Notes: generated from the sequence alone by a model not told the origin. A stretch of DNA of 64,000 nt from Reticulitermes speratus (GCA_021186555.1 JAJKFL010000427.1:16420005-16484004), one strand, 5' to 3'. Counted from the stretch's first letter, positions 1 through 11,335 are shown. Translations and numbers: made by a program.

Positions 1-199
1 TGTCTGAGGGTTTTATTTTATTTAATAATAAATGAAAATATTATCTGGAATTGCTGTATACCGTGTCCCACGGAAAATTCGACTATTATAAGAAGGAACG
101 GAGCGCTAAAGTGTCATAAGTCTTACAACACCTCCTCACTGTGTTACCGCCGTCACTGCAAGCAATCCAGTTATCGGCCACATAAAGTTAAGTCAGTAA

Positions 200-475
200 A
201 TTTCAACCTAGAACAGACTACGAAGGCCCAGAGGGGGAGTAGAGATATAGGTCTACTCTTTCTTTAACCTCGGCAATAGATGAGGGTGGGCGGTCAACGC
301 CACGTCCCGACCGCTTTAACCCCGGGAAAGAGACCCGGTACCCATCGTACAGGAGGCTGGGTGGGCCCCAGGGCAGGTCTGGAAGGGTGCAGAAAATCTC
401 ACCCCCACCGGGATTCCATCCCCGGACCGTTCAGCCCGTAGCGAGTCGCTATACCGACTGAGCTATCCCTGCCCA
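200..475 (-). mobile_element. tRNA-derived SINE, family 1 (SINE-1)
   Basis: On the minus strand this reads as a tRNA-like head followed by an unrelated body. The A-box-like TAGCTCAGTCGG and the B-box-like GGTCCGGGGATGG lie about 30 bases apart, as in an internal Pol III promoter. The body carries GGGGCCCACCCAGCCTCCTG, GTACCGGG and TTAAAGCGG blocks that recur in about a dozen other copies in this window. It is a retroposed, non-coding element. The head is too degenerate to be a working tRNA gene. Confidence 0.8.
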
Positions 476-1002
476 CACCATACACATAAAGAGTAGCTAA
501 ACGTACTGATACTATTGATTTGAATAGGAAAAACGGGTACAGTATATCACGCTAAGACCTGTCGCATATTGCATATCCAGGATATACCCTATTAGGCAGA
601 TGCAATAGAACTATTTTTCTCAATTCCTGTAGGATAACTGAGTATACAGAACAACAAATGTTCGCATTTTTTTTTGGATAACATGTAGTAAATATGCTGG
701 TTTTAACAAAACTGGTTATGGAGATCGTAAGAATTGCATTCAAACAGTTGTAACGTTCACAGTAATTATGTTAACCTGTATTTTTAGTTTGTACGCAATG
801 TGCATGGCATAACATATTACGAAGTTTGAAATAATGATGCTATTAAAAGCGAATAAGCTTTACTGTACGAAACAACATCATACTCGCACATTCTCACATG
901 ATCCACGTCACCCAACCTCCGGTTCTGCCAACACTCACTAAGCTACGCTAACTTTTGAAATGTGTGTACGAGAAATTGTCATTACACTGTTCTTCGAAAC
1001 TC
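476..1002. other. Unannotated AT-rich stretch
   Basis: I see no coding exon, repeat unit or RNA gene here. The only open frames are short and lack protein-like composition. Confidence 0.5.
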
Positions 1003-1270
1003 AGCTGTAGCTCGGTGGATATAGTGATTATACAAGATGGAAAGCCGAACGGATGCAGTTCGATTCCAAACACAGGCAAAGATTTTCATTTTCTGCAAAG
1101 CCTCCTACCTAATGGGTAGTGGGGGCTCTACTGCTGCTGAGTGATGGCGACCACACACCTCCATCCAGAGCGTAGGTTAAGAATGCGTGACTTAATACCA
1201 CCATCCTTCCATATAACTTCATTTTAGTGCTTAGTTAAACAAAGGGGCTACTTTACACCTTTATTTTTTA
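1003..1270 (+). mobile_element. SINE-1 copy
   Basis: The head has TGTAGCTCGGTGGATATAG and the B-box-like GTTCGATTCC, followed by the family body (CAAAGCCTCCT, GGGGGCTCT, CACCTCCATC, TTAAGAATG). It is old: the body differs from other copies at many sites and the 3' end is eroded. Confidence 0.7.
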
Positions 1271-2089
1271 CTGCGATGTGATGCAATTTGGGGGGGGGGG
1301 GGTCCAGATTTGAAATGAGGATAATAGAATCGATGTAAAATGTTAGGTTTCCTCTGTTGCAAAATATAACCTTACGGTCTGGAAGGTTAGCAGATCAGGA
1401 CATATACCAGTCTGTGGTTGAAATTAGGTCGTCAGCGTCAGATATTTACAAATCAGGACGCAACCTCCATTAGAGCTAACTGCAACACATTCCACCCTCT
1501 CCCCAAGTAGCAGGCCCATATGTGTCATCCTGCTTCCTTGGTTTCCACCAACATTTCAACCCCGGAGCGGAGATTGACTTGCAAATTAAGCTGGTATTCA
1601 TGACGAACCATAATGTACGACAAGCAGTCAATGATCCCTGAAGACGTGCGTGGTTGTCTTTGAAGATAGATGCGAAGTTCCTACAACGTGTACACTGCCT
1701 ATATACTGTAACATGACGCTGCAAATTCCGCCTACTTGCTGCGGATAACACCGGCCTGGAATAAAAAGGACTTTTCAGCTGATTTTTCTTTCATAGACAC
1801 GGGGGTTGCATGATATTGTCATTCGGTGAAGTAATGCAATCAATACTTTTATGAAAAGGAAAGTGTAAGGGTTTGCCTTCTTAGAATAACCACCAAATCT
1901 GCAGTCATTAACAGAAAATCAGGAAGACAATGTCCAGAATTGTCCGTTTCAAAGGTCATAAAACTGAGTAAACCGGCAGGAAAACGTTACAATAAGGCAC
2001 TGCTATGAGCGACAGTGAGGGAAGATAACTGAAGGGACAGAAATGAGAAGTCTATCAGCTTTAGTTGATAAGAAACACTGAAGCATGCA
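1271..2089. other. Unannotated stretch with a G tract
   Basis: It contains a run of 13 G at 1290-1302 and otherwise AT-rich sequence. No exon or repeat was recognised. Confidence 0.4.
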
Positions 2090-2395
2090 AGAACCTCGTT
2101 ATCAATAACACTTCTTCGGCATACGGTCATAGTTTAACCAGTGCCTCTTACGGATTGTCTCATACGGATCTGTCTTCTGCTTTCTTCCTCCATCTCTTGA
2201 CACCCATCGACTTCAAATCATTCTCAGTACAGTCCAACCACCTTAATTTTGGTGTTTCTGCTTTTATTCTTCCACCTGGTTTCCCCAGAAATACGTTCTT
2301 TACTGTCCTATCATACCATGTGACTAAGTACATCATATTGACCTTTTTCTGCCTAGGTTGTCTTTAATCCATCCGGCTATCCTTATTTGATTTCT
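2090..2395 (-). pseudogene. Non-LTR retrotransposon ORF2 C-terminal fragment
   Basis: The minus strand translates to a classic C-terminal tail of an insect non-LTR reverse transcriptase: VFLGKPGGRIKAETPKLRW, then LDCTENDLKSMGVKRW and RKKAEDRSV. This order (a GRPxLRW-like block, a D..E.DL..LGV..W block, then A.DR..W) is shared by the region after the RT domain in several LINE clades. Stops interrupt the last part, after RSV and again a few codons later. No RT catalytic motif is present, so this is a dead 5'-truncated copy. The clade cannot be fixed from the tail alone. It differs from the LINE-A and LINE-B tails elsewhere in the window. Confidence 0.75.
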
Positions 2396-2619
2396 GAATC
2401 AATGTTATTTTGTCGGTTATATGGGTAATTAGCCCCCTAGCTCATCTAAACAGCACCCTCCCCTGCCCTTCCGTTGTGGGACACACTTCGTCTGGCTCCT
2501 CGGCTGGGACCTGCCTGACTTGGTTATCAGTAATACAGTGGATAAGATTAACATACGGTTAGAAGATCTGAAGAGATCGGCGTGCAGCAGGGATTAAGAC
2601 ATGTGGCGCAGATTAATGA

Positions 2620-2797
2620 AATAGAAACCTGCCGAGGGAAGTGTAAGAGGCATACAAACGGAATTCTAATACGGGGATTTTGAGGCCTGTACAGGTATTA
2701 AGTGCTCTAATAGAAACCTGCCGAGGGAAGTGTAAGAGGCATACAAACGGAATTCTAATACGGGGATTTTGAGGCATGTACAGGTATTAAGTGCTCT
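2620..2797. repeat. Tandem duplication, 89 bp x 2
   Basis: Bases 2620-2708 and 2709-2797 are almost identical; the only difference I see is GGCCTG versus GGCATG. The unit starts at ATAGAAACCTGCC and ends at AAGTGCTCTA. High identity implies a recent duplication. No function is visible. Confidence 0.9.
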
Positions 2798-3111
2798 AAT
2801 CCGTAAACGCAAGTATTCCGAAAATAATTTAAGATGCCCGTTTTTCCTTAAATGCTTCTATCAAGGGAAGTTGCCGGACAAATAGGTGTTTGTACCAACT
2901 TACTTAAACAACCTGAAAGCAGCGTTTCATGCACTTGCAGTGATGGTTTTACCCCATTCTTACAGAGTAACAGGCCACGTGGAAAGAACAAACTAAAATA
3001 AAGTGATGACGAAGGTACAAAATATGTATAATATGTATCGTATGTATAATTCAGTAGACTTTTCAGTCTGTGAAATATATGCAGTTTTGTTAGCTGTTTT
3101 TTAAAACTAAT
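2798..3111. other. Unannotated stretch
   Basis: Nothing recognised between the 89-bp duplication and the next SINE. Confidence 0.4.
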
Positions 3112-3405
3112 AACTGGGGTAGCTTAGCGGGTACACTGCCTAGGCTATGGGCTAACCTGCCACCCAGGAACCGTGGTTCGATTCCCGGCAGAGGTCAAAG
3201 ACTTTTCTTTTACCCAAATTTCCACATCATGTCTGGAGCCCACCAAGCCTCCTATTGGATGAGTAGCCGGGGCTCTTTCCATGGACGTAAAGCATCCGGA
3301 GCGTAAAGCTGACCGCTCACCTCTCCCAACGCCCAGGATAAGAAGAAGTGGAGCCAAACTTCCAGTCCCATCCTAAGCACAGGTCAAACTTTACCTTTAT
3401 TGGTT
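3112..3405 (+). mobile_element. SINE-1 copy
   Basis: The head shows GGTAGCTTAGCGGGTACACT and the B-box-like GTGGTTCGATTCCC, about 45 bases apart. The body has CCACCAAGCCTCCT, AGTAGCCGGGGCTCTTTCC and GCGTAAAGCTGACC. The 3' part is eroded after GAAGTGGAGCC. Confidence 0.8.
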
Positions 3406-3877
3406 AAATCACTCTGACAGAAATGAAATCACATACGCTATACAGTATATTACTGGCTTTCAGTTGCTACGTTTGTAGGTTAAAAGAAAATCTCCTACAA
3501 AGTCAAAGCCTACACTGTCATTCAACACCGTACCACAGGCTGAATTCTGCCTACAAAACGTGATCTGGTTGTCAGACCTACAGGAGAGCAACTATGCATT
3601 TCACATGTTACTGTTTTGTTATTTTCAATTCTGCACAAAGCAGAACAGATTTTAAATATTTCCCACTTACAAATACTCGAACAAAGTATCATAAATTATT
3701 TTCAGACCTTCATGCTGTGTATAACAATCAGCTACGTTTTCGGGAATTCATCAGTAGACCTAAATATTACTTTAATTCAGTCTTCATCTGCTGTTTTAGC
3801 TCACGTTAACAACCTTGTATTTAGCCTCCTGAACATTCGGTCCAACAAAATATCTCCTGTCTAACTAGCACAATGGA
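3406..3877. other. Unannotated stretch
   Basis: No recognised repeat or exon. Two overlapping short open frames on the plus strand (about 70-80 codons) have no recognisable protein character. Confidence 0.4.
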
Positions 3878-4092
3878 ACACAGTTCATCTTGGAAAGCTA
3901 ACAGCCACTTGGCTGACCAAGAAATTCCTGCCATTTACGGAACCCGAAGTTTCATTACCGTGTTCACAAGAGCCCGGCACGGTTTCCTATCCTAAGTCAG
4001 ATGGATCCTTTAAGATACATCTAATATCATCCTACCATCTATATGTACATCTCCAAAGAAATATTATTCCTTCAAGGTTCCCGTTAGGGTTC
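3878..4092 (-). mobile_element. LINE-A 3'-end fragment, degenerate
   Basis: This is a decayed second copy of the 3' end seen next door. Shared landmarks, read on the plus strand, are GAAAGCTAACAG, CAAGAAATTCC, GGAACCCGAAG and TTCATTACCG followed by TTCACAAGAGCCC. It lies in the same orientation as the larger copy at 4136-4880, so it may be an older independent insertion or a local duplicate. Confidence 0.7.
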
Positions 4093-4135
4093 ATTTTCCT
4101 CATTCATCCGCATGCCATGCCTCTCTCATCAACTA

Positions 4136-4880
4136 CACTTAACTCCATGGAGCAGAGTCCTTCTTGAGAAGCTAACAGGTCGTCAGCTAGTCAAGAAATT
4201 CCCCGCGTTTTATGGAACCCGAAGGTTCATTACCGCATTCACAAGAGCCCGCCACCTGTCCCTATCCTGAGCCATATCAGTCCAGTCAATGCCCCCATCC
4301 CACTTCTTGAAGATCCATTTTAATATTATCCTCCCATCCACGCCTGGGTCGTCCAAGTGGTCTCCTTCTCTCTGATCTCCCCACCAAAATCCTGTATGCA
4401 CCTCTCCCATCCCCCATACGTGCTACATGCCCCGCCCACCTCATTCTTCTTGATTTGATCACCGGAATAATATTTGGTGATGAGTACAGTTCATTAAGAT
4501 CCTCGTTATGTAGTCTTCTCCAATCCCTTGTTACCTCGTCCCTCTTAGGCCCAAATATCCTCCTCAGCACCCTATTCTCGAACACCCTCAGCCTATGTTC
4601 CTCCCTCTGTGTGAAAGACCAAGTTTCACACCCATACAAAACAACAGGCAAAATTATAGTTCTGTATATCTTAATCTTTGTATTTTTGGATAGCAAACTG
4701 GAAGACAGAAGATCCTTCACCGAATGATAACAAGCATTCCCCGACTTCAATTTGCTCTTAATTTCTTCCTGAATGGAATTTCGATTTGTTAGGGTTGTTC
4801 CCAAATATTTGAACAGTTCCACCCTTTCAAAGAATTTATTATCTATCTTATATAAAAAGTCCCAACGGGATTCGAACACA
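4136..4880 (-). pseudogene. LINE-A: reverse transcriptase C-terminal region and 3' UTR
   Basis: On the minus strand a 197-codon frame (4879 to 4286) encodes the region after the RT core of a non-LTR retrotransposon. It has a YLGT-type thumb motif (ELFKYLGTTLTNRN), then [40 protein letters not shown] and [15 protein letters not shown]. The protein continues in another frame as [20 protein letters not shown] to a stop at 4210, so one frameshift lies near 4297 in a G-rich run. The RT catalytic (YxDD) region is absent: the copy is 5'-truncated, as is usual for LINEs. A non-coding tail follows to about 4136, ending at CTCCATGGAG. The clade is not certain (Jockey/RTE-like tail). Confidence 0.85.
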
Positions 4881-5688
4881 CAAATTCTAGAGGATTCAAT
4901 ACGGTATACAACGCACGTCCTTCTTGCTACTGTGTAACCATAAATGTTACACTGCTCCTAATACAAACCCACCACTGACCAGAAGCACGTCTTTGTATCT
5001 GCAGGATGCACCAGTCTGTATCTATTAAAAGCCATTTATGTGCCTTCCAATACAATAAACTGCTCTGAATGGACGCGCCTCCATTAGGCAGAGCGAAACG
5101 AGGTCCACTACGGCGCACGGCGATGCATTACGCAGGGTAAACACACTAACACACAGCTGGATGATTATGCATGCCTACGACTGAACGCAGCTGACAAAGA
5201 CAAGTCAAATACACGATGTCCCATGTGAAGGCATCCTTTTAAATGCATTATATTTTTTAAAAGAAACCTGTATGGTGGATCGGGGGGGGGGGGGGGGGGG
5301 GAATTCGTACTTGTGAATGTGTATATATGCCATGTTTCTTTCGCCATTTGGACATAGTATGGGTCGATTTAGCCCCTCTCTCCGCAGTATTTAAATAGTT
5401 CTAATGGTTCTGATAACTTACAAGTTTCCGGAAGGAACCTTTGTAAGAAGTATCTGTTTCCGTCCTCAGTTGAAAAGTTAGGGTGGCATCTACTGAGTTG
5501 AATCCGTTACAAAGCGGTACTAAATCAAATCGGAAACAGATCCACTTTATGAAACGTCGGAATACTGGACTACGTCTGTCCAAAATATGGCCGTGGGCCA
5601 GGCAATCGCAAAATTTTCAAAACAATCATAATTTACCCTATTGCTTATAACAATTTTAATACTGAAGTAACGCAAGTATAAACTGCAG
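4881..5688. other. Unannotated stretch with a G tract
   Basis: It contains a run of 20 G at 5282-5301. No exon or repeat family was recognised. Confidence 0.4.
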
Positions 5689-5810
5689 TGAAATCTGTCT
5701 GAAACGGAGCCTTCGCATAACAAAAACTTGTCTTTAGCGGAAAACCTTTACAGTCCCAAGGTTCCATACTTCACGTATTAAAGCCGTATTAAACGGCACC
5801 TTCCTACAAA
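5689..5810 (+). mobile_element. pogo/Tigger-like MITE fragment
   Basis: The start (GCAGTGAAATCTGTCTGAAA) closely resembles the end of the 33115-33681 MITE read inward (CAGTGAAATCTGTCTTAAAC). The inner part (AAAACTTGTC, CCGTATTAAACGG) is degenerate. No second terminus with a TA was found, so it is called a fragment. Confidence 0.45.
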
Positions 5811-5877
5811 TGAAAAAATTACATCCCTTGCGGTACTGTTATAGGCAAGTTTCACCGTATTTTGGCTAAGTTGCCCA

Positions 5878-6098
5878 CTTGGTGGACAAAGTGGTACTGG
5901 GACAGGTTTTTACCCGAGTACTTCTGTTTTACCCTGTCAATTGCATTCCACCGGTGCTCCATTACACGTAAAAATAAAAAAAAATAATCATCTTCATCAC
6001 AGGGTTGCACAATAAGCCTGAAGGCTGCGGTGTGTCCGTAGCATCTGCTGCGGGGCCCTTCACCCACAAAGAAAGTGGCCCAATTCAAAAAAAGTTCG
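5878..6098 (+). mobile_element. SINE-3 copy, 5'-truncated
   Basis: It matches the body of SINE-3 at 24581-24861: GTGGTACTGGGACAGGTTTTT, CATTCCACCGGTGCTCCATT, GGGTTGCACAATAAGCCT and GGGGCCCTTCA, ending in a short A-rich tail (TTCAAAAAAAG). The tRNA-like head is missing. Confidence 0.8.
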
Positions 6099-7238
6099 GA
6101 GTCCGTTGTATTAGATTATGGACGAGTCCAGAAACCACATAATACCATGTGAAATATTTACTGTTATGTTGTGTCACATAATGGTAAATCTAAGGTACTA
6201 AGATTCCTCAAACCAATTATATTTCCAGTACCTATTGGACAACAAATTTCGTGAATCCTGGTATGTGTTGATATTAGACATTTGATTTCATGCTGGATAA
6301 ATGAGGGATGTGTTTGAACGTTACTGCCAATGGAATGAGAACATACGAGTCCCTTTGTGGCGCGCCATCCAGTCTTACAGCGCATCTGATTAACCACCAC
6401 CGTTTCACACAAATGAAATTATACAGTGTCTCAGCCTTTATCGGCCCAACGTCGAGTTAAACTCGACAGCGCGTTCCGTTGTGACCAGATCCCAATGTCG
6501 AGCTCAAATCGACTGGTTATTTTAAAAAGTTTATTTTATTTTCCCGAAGCCTCTGTCATCTAGCGGCTGCTCTCTTAACCGTCAAAATTAGACGTTTTCT
6601 GGAAAATTAGCTTGGACAAGGCTATTGAAATAAAAAAACAATGTGGACTGCAAGGGGTTAAATTTTGTTTCGTAATTTAAGTGTAACTGATCACAATCAT
6701 TACCATACACGGATGAACAGACAACACGGCTCGCATGAAACGCGAGGTGAATGTACCGGTAACCGCATGCGACACAGCAGCAGAGTTCCTCCACTTCCAT
6801 CGTCACAAGAATTTACAGGCAAGATGGGTTTACATATGATCTAAAATTATGATACGAGTCTGTCGGTGTGGCGGGACAGACAAAGGCTGAAAGTTCCATA
6901 AAACATTTCCACGAAAGGTGGATTTGTCGTCCGTCAAGGGAGGATCTGGTTACATTCTTCTGGCAGGTAGGAGTCCTGTCATCGGACAGACGACGTGTGT
7001 TCTAGTTCTGCAATGTTAGCCACTTCCACGACACTGACATCCACCATAATGGTTAATTACGTTGTCATCTCAGTGGCATGTAGGATACCTCTGTCACCTG
7101 TCGGGCATTAACACTACTACACTACAGTGGAAGGTTTCCCAAAATGTGCCTACATGTTTCAAGTAATTCTTCCACATTTTCAGTAATGAAAATATAAGGA
7201 CGAGGCACGAAATGTAAGAGAGTACAATGTATGGCGTA
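6099..7238. other. Unannotated stretch
   Basis: It contains a short inverted motif, GTCGAGTTAAACTCGAC, near 6452 and a related GTCGAGCTCAAATCGAC about 50 bases on. No exon or repeat family was recognised. Confidence 0.4.
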
Positions 7239-7274
<36 letters not shown>

Positions 7275-7280
7275 CATTAT
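7239..7280. repeat. (ATT)n microsatellite
   Basis: About a dozen ATT units with one interruption. It directly precedes a LINE 3' fragment and may be the tail of an older element. Confidence 0.9.
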
Positions 7281-7740
7281 CCTTTTGGAAACTGTTGGCC
7301 TTCGTGTGCCGAATCGAAATTTCAGAGATTTTAAACTGTTTCGTGTTGACTTAAACCGTCGCAACTGCACTTCTGATAGATGCGCTTCTGCGGCTAATGC
7401 CATCAGTAGGATACTTGTGTATTCAACGGTTGGTCTGTTTTGATTAATGACTTGTTATTGATGTAAATATTGAACTCGACGCTGTAGTTCGGTCACTGCG
7501 ACATTTTTAAAACAAGTCATCTATGTTCTGTCAGGTATTGGATTTCTGCCCCAGTACTTGTTTTATATTGTTTTACTACATATTTGTTTTGTTTGTTTAG
7601 TGTTTTGTCTTGTGTCTTTGTACTGTTTTGTGTTTTATTTGTGCTTTTGTGCTGGCTTTGTAATTGGCACTTGTGCTGTTAAGTCTGCACGTTAATAAAT
7701 ACCCATTGAATTGAACTGAATTATCATCATCATCATCATA
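7281..7740 (+). pseudogene. LINE-D: non-LTR retrotransposon 3' end
   Basis: A short plus-strand frame reads LLETVGLRVPNRNFRDFKLF, then RVDLNRRNCTSDRCASAANAI, stopping at 7441. This matches the very C-terminus found in many insect Jockey/CR1-group LINEs (LLxxVxLRVPxRxxRxF...SARC..AAN). A T/G-rich 3' UTR of about 300 bases follows, ending with a (TCA)n-type tail at about 7722-7738. The rest of the element is absent (5' truncation). Confidence 0.65.
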
Positions 7741-7943
7741 ACGGTATGAATCAAATAAAGATTATAGCACAATTAGCCTACTGCAACGCAGTCTGTACGA
7801 GCTGATGGAGCATACAGAATACATCACAGACTTCCGTTTGGGCCTTCTTTCTGAAAGGCACATCGCCTCAGATGCTCATGTTGAACGTGGACCCAACATT
7901 TTTACAGCTCGATGGAACAAATGCCTTAACAGGCGAGATCCTA

Positions 7944-9253
7944 CACAGTCCGACAATTATATAATGAGACTGAGGTTATAGAATAAAACTGGAACAAAAG
8001 ACTTGAGTACTATCTGTATTTTATTCAAAGTACATCCCTTCTGCATCGATACAGCGAGTGGCACGATCTAGCAAAGACTGGAACGACCTCTGCACGTCTT
8101 CTTGTGGTATGGCCCGAAGACTCGATGTCACAGCTCCTTGGATGTCTTGAACATCTTCAAAGAGGCGCCCTTTCAATGGTAACTTCAGTTTGGGGAACAG
8201 AAAATAATCACAGGGGGATAAATCAGGGGAGTAAGGCGGATGATTGAGCACGCACACTTGTTTTTGGGCTAAAAATTCTTGTACAGCAACTGCCCGGTGA
8301 ACCGGTGCATTGTCGTGAAGAAGAAACCAACTGCCTGGTGCTGAGTACTCGGGCCGGACACGGCGAATCCTCTTCCATAGGCGTTCCAGAACACTCAAAT
8401 AAAAACTTCCAGTGACAGTTTGTCCCTGAGGGACAAACTCGTGGTGAATAATTCCCTTGCTGTCGTAGAAACACACAAGCATTGTCTTCACTTTTGACTT
8501 TTGAAAATGAACTTTTTTGCCTTTTGGTGATGCTGGTGACTTCCATTCAGCACTTTGGCGTTTGGTTTGGGATCATAGCTAAAACACCAAGTTTCATCCT
8601 CTGCTACAATCGAATTCAAGAAAGTTTTATTTCGTTGAGCAGTTTTAATGATGTCTTTTGCGTACTGAACACGCTCGTGTCTTTGATCATCATTCAATGA
8701 ATGCGGCACAAACCGGGAAGCGACCTTTCTCTTGCCCAGGTCTTCCACTAAGATTTGACGAATCGTCTCCCTGTTAACACCAAACTCATCAGCCATCATT
8801 CTCACAGTCACACAACGTTCTTCTTGTATTCGTTCTCTCACTTTCACAATGAGTCCCTCGTTACGAACAGAAAATGGACGCCCAGGCCTGGCTTCATCTT
8901 CAATCGTTTCCACACCACTTCTGAATCGTGCATACCACCTGAATATCTGTGCACGAGATAAAGAATTATCCCCATACACTTGTCTCATCAATTTCACAGT
9001 CTCAGCTGCAGTTTTCCCGAGTTTAACACAGAATTTAATGTTCGCTCTCTGCTCCATGCTGCTACTGTGACCGCGTCCTCTCACTACCTACACAACATGG
9101 CGCCGTATTTCCCGTCATGCTCAGCGTGGGACGTTGCGGTTTTGCCAGATTACAGATGAAGGTTGGGCACTTGGATGGCATGCATTGCTTCATAGATGGC
9201 ACTTCTATCTTGGTCAAATAAAATCAGTCTCATTATATAATTGTCGGACTGTG
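7944..9253 (-). mobile_element. Full-length mariner element
   Basis: This is a 1310-bp DNA transposon. Its terminal inverted repeats are about 30 bp and essentially perfect: the left end begins CACAGTCCGACAATTATATA and continues to GAGACTGA, and the right end is the exact reverse complement. Each end is flanked by TA (7942-7943 and 9254-9255), the expected target duplication of the Tc1/mariner superfamily. The length fits an autonomous mariner (about 1.3 kb). Near-perfect TIRs and a nearly intact gene suggest recent activity in this lineage. A same-family source elsewhere could still mobilise this copy, because both ends are intact. Confidence 0.97.
8021..9084 (-). pseudogene. mariner transposase, one frameshift
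   Basis: The protein would bind the TIRs and catalyse cut-and-paste transposition in the nucleus. The N-terminal 198 codons (9084 to 8488) hold the paired helix-turn-helix region (KLGKTAAETVKLMRQVYGD, then RAQIFRWYARFRSG, EARPGRP, FGVNRETIRQIL) and the first catalytic aspartate in EDETWCF. The C-terminal 156 codons (8491 to 8021) hold the second aspartate in LLHDNAPVH and the third in YSPDLSPCDYF. Thirty-four residues separate the last two, the D,D34D signature of mariner. The frames join at an A-rich run near 8510-8520, where loss of one base explains the shift; a sequencing error there is possible. Total length, about 350 residues, is normal. The likely true start is the second Met (MEQRAN, 9057). 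Confidence 0.95.
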
Positions 9254-9584
9254 TAACTTTCGCCAATAGCAAAATCATGTGCCTTGATTTTCTTGTTATA
9301 TTGTAAGGGCACGACTGAATTTCGTATCACAAGATTATGTTTTAGCACATTTCCTGACACTGATTGTGCTCATTTCAAAGACTGTTAAACTTCTATTTAA
9401 CGTCATGAGAAGATCTTCGACCCCATTCTGCAAGAAATCATTTGGCAAGAGTTCCCCACCAAAACTGTGAATGCGTTTCAGTATCCCCTATCCAGCCGTC
9501 ACTACAGCATTTATTCAGTTTTCTGTAATACTACGAGAATTTCTGCGGATCTCAAGTTCGTATCACAAAATAATAGTACATGCC
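9254..9584. other. Unannotated stretch
   Basis: Nothing recognised between the mariner and the 51-bp tandem repeat. Confidence 0.4.
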
Positions 9585-9738
9585 GAACTTTAACACCACG
9601 CCCAATCCAAGATATAGGCTGTTTCTTATATTTCTGAACTTTGACACCACGCCCAATCCACGATATAGGCTGTTTCTTATATTTCTGAAATTTAATACCA
9701 AGCTCAATTCATGACATAGAATGTTTCTTACATTTCAT
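9585..9738. repeat. Tandem repeat, 51 bp x 3
   Basis: Units start at 9585, 9636 and 9687. Each has the order GAACTTTAACACCACGCCCA, then GATATAGGCTG and TTTCTTATATTTCT. The first two units are nearly identical and the third is diverged. Confidence 0.85.
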
Positions 9739-10469
9739 GGCGATGCTACTACAATTGCAGAGTTTTTATAGCTTCCAAAGACATTAATGCAAAAAAGGGA
9801 AGGATTTGGAAGAAGGCGATCAAGGTATTATCTCAGCATTCTCACCAAAAATCTACAAAACAGTTCAGTCACAAAACAAGTTCTTGCGCTGATAAGGAAA
9901 CAAGGTTTTTCATAAATGTAAGAACTCTGAGTTAGGCGTAGTCATTGGCTGGCCACTTACTCGAATTCCAATCTCAAAGGCCGCTTTTTGTCGGTTCTCT
10001 CTCTTTCGTTCCGCAGAATAGGTATATCTAAAAACAAGCATTCTTAAAGATATTTTCGATTAATGCAGCAGTTACAAATACAAATCGTGCGTGTACCCAT
10101 AGTACGCGCAGAACAGATCATTCTGCATAAAAAAGTAGCCATATGTTGCTCCCACTGAATGTAGTTTACAACTGTTTATCACTTTGTTTACATATTGCAA
10201 GAACTGCTTCAGGTGACTGCTGGCTGACACAACACCATTAGATATTTTCTAAACTTTTCACTGAATCCCATGAATAGGTAAGTAGCTAGTATGGGAAGGC
10301 CTCTTTGCTGCATTCATTTCTTGAAACGACAAATCTTTCAATAACCTTTACTATACGTCGCAAAAACATCAATACGGTACTTTGAAACAGTCTGTTAAGC
10401 AGACAGGAAGGTCACAACTCTCTGGATTTTTTAGATTCATCGCCCGCAACATCCCCCCCACCCCCGAAG
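9739..10469. other. Unannotated stretch
   Basis: No repeat family or exon recognised. It includes a C-rich patch near 10450-10466. Confidence 0.4.
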
Positions 10470-10945
10470 GTATCCCTATTTTGACGGAGTTGTGGGGCTT
10501 GCGTGGTCAAATGATCCTGAGAGATATGCTGGCGGTAACGTAGCTACTGGTAGGGTCTCTCATGCCAGACAGGTCAAAAGTGATGACCCAGAGAAAAAGA
10601 AGTAACCTGGCCCTCTGGGTTGGGGGTTGGGCGTGGGGCTGACAACCTCGCCCCGTAAAAACGTATCGTACTGTTTCGAAACCTCATGACAATCCTCGGA
10701 TAACGAAAGGAACAGAGCACGTCGACGGCTATGGCAAAGACAACAAAACATTAACTTGGGTGCATGGAATGTAAGATTATTAAGGATAGGAAAGCCCAGG
10801 AAAAGATGGGAAGAGGGAGTGAGAGAGGATGCTGTCGTGTTACTTGGCACACGGGCTTGGAAAACTAAAGCCAAAGACAGAGAATCCTGTAGGCAACGCA
10901 TTGAGGAGGCTAAGGCTCGGTTTGGACTGTAACGCCATTGCAGCA
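10470..10945 (+). mobile_element. LINE-C mini-element: 5' UTR fused to 3' coding tail
   Basis: The first half matches a LINE 5' leader that recurs at 31097-31582 (GATCCTGAGAGATATGCTGG, then CTGGTAGGGTCTCTCATGCC, then GGTTGGGCGTGGGGCTGAC). It runs into the start of an endonuclease-like frame (LGAWNVRLL). The frame then jumps straight to a reverse-transcriptase C-terminal tail (RIGKPRKRWEEGVREDAVV, LLGTRAWKTKAKDRESC, IEEAKARFGL, stop at about 10930). All RT domains are missing between the two. A short (GCA)n tail follows. The simplest reading is an internally deleted, non-autonomous derivative of an RTE/Jockey-like LINE that kept both ends. Confidence 0.7.
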
Positions 10946-11159
10946 GCAGCAGCCGCCTGCAACATAGGTTTTACTCCCAAATAACAAGCATGAAAACTCA
11001 TTTTCTACTTTCACCTTGTAACGTCGGTTTCTTTATCAACTGGCATATTTTGTTTAATAACAAGACACGCAACTATAAGCGGACGTCTAACTCAGATTCC
11101 AGATATTTCATTTGTCCGAAAACAGCGTCGTCTATTATCTAATATTAAAAGTAAAATTC

Positions 11160-11335
11160 CAAGTACTGCTTAACCTTCGCAAAAGATGAGGATGCATTGT
11201 TAGCTTCATTTTCCGGCCGCTTAACTGTCGGGAAAGAGATCCCATTTCCAAATGAATAGGTTGGCCCGAAAGCTGGTGGCGAAAAGATGAAAAGAATCCT
11301 GTCCTTGCCGAAGATAGAACTCCGATCATCAATCT
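11160..11335 (-). mobile_element. SINE-1 copy, degenerate
   Basis: It matches the body of SINE-1 on the minus strand (plus-strand landmarks TTAACCTTCGCAAAAGATGA, CCGGCCGCTTAAC, GGGAAAGAGATCCC). The tRNA-like head is not clear. Confidence 0.5.

Noticed and set aside
2065..2367. Plus-strand 100-codon open frame
   Set aside because: It is the antisense shadow of a LINE C-terminal tail, which reads clearly on the minus strand.
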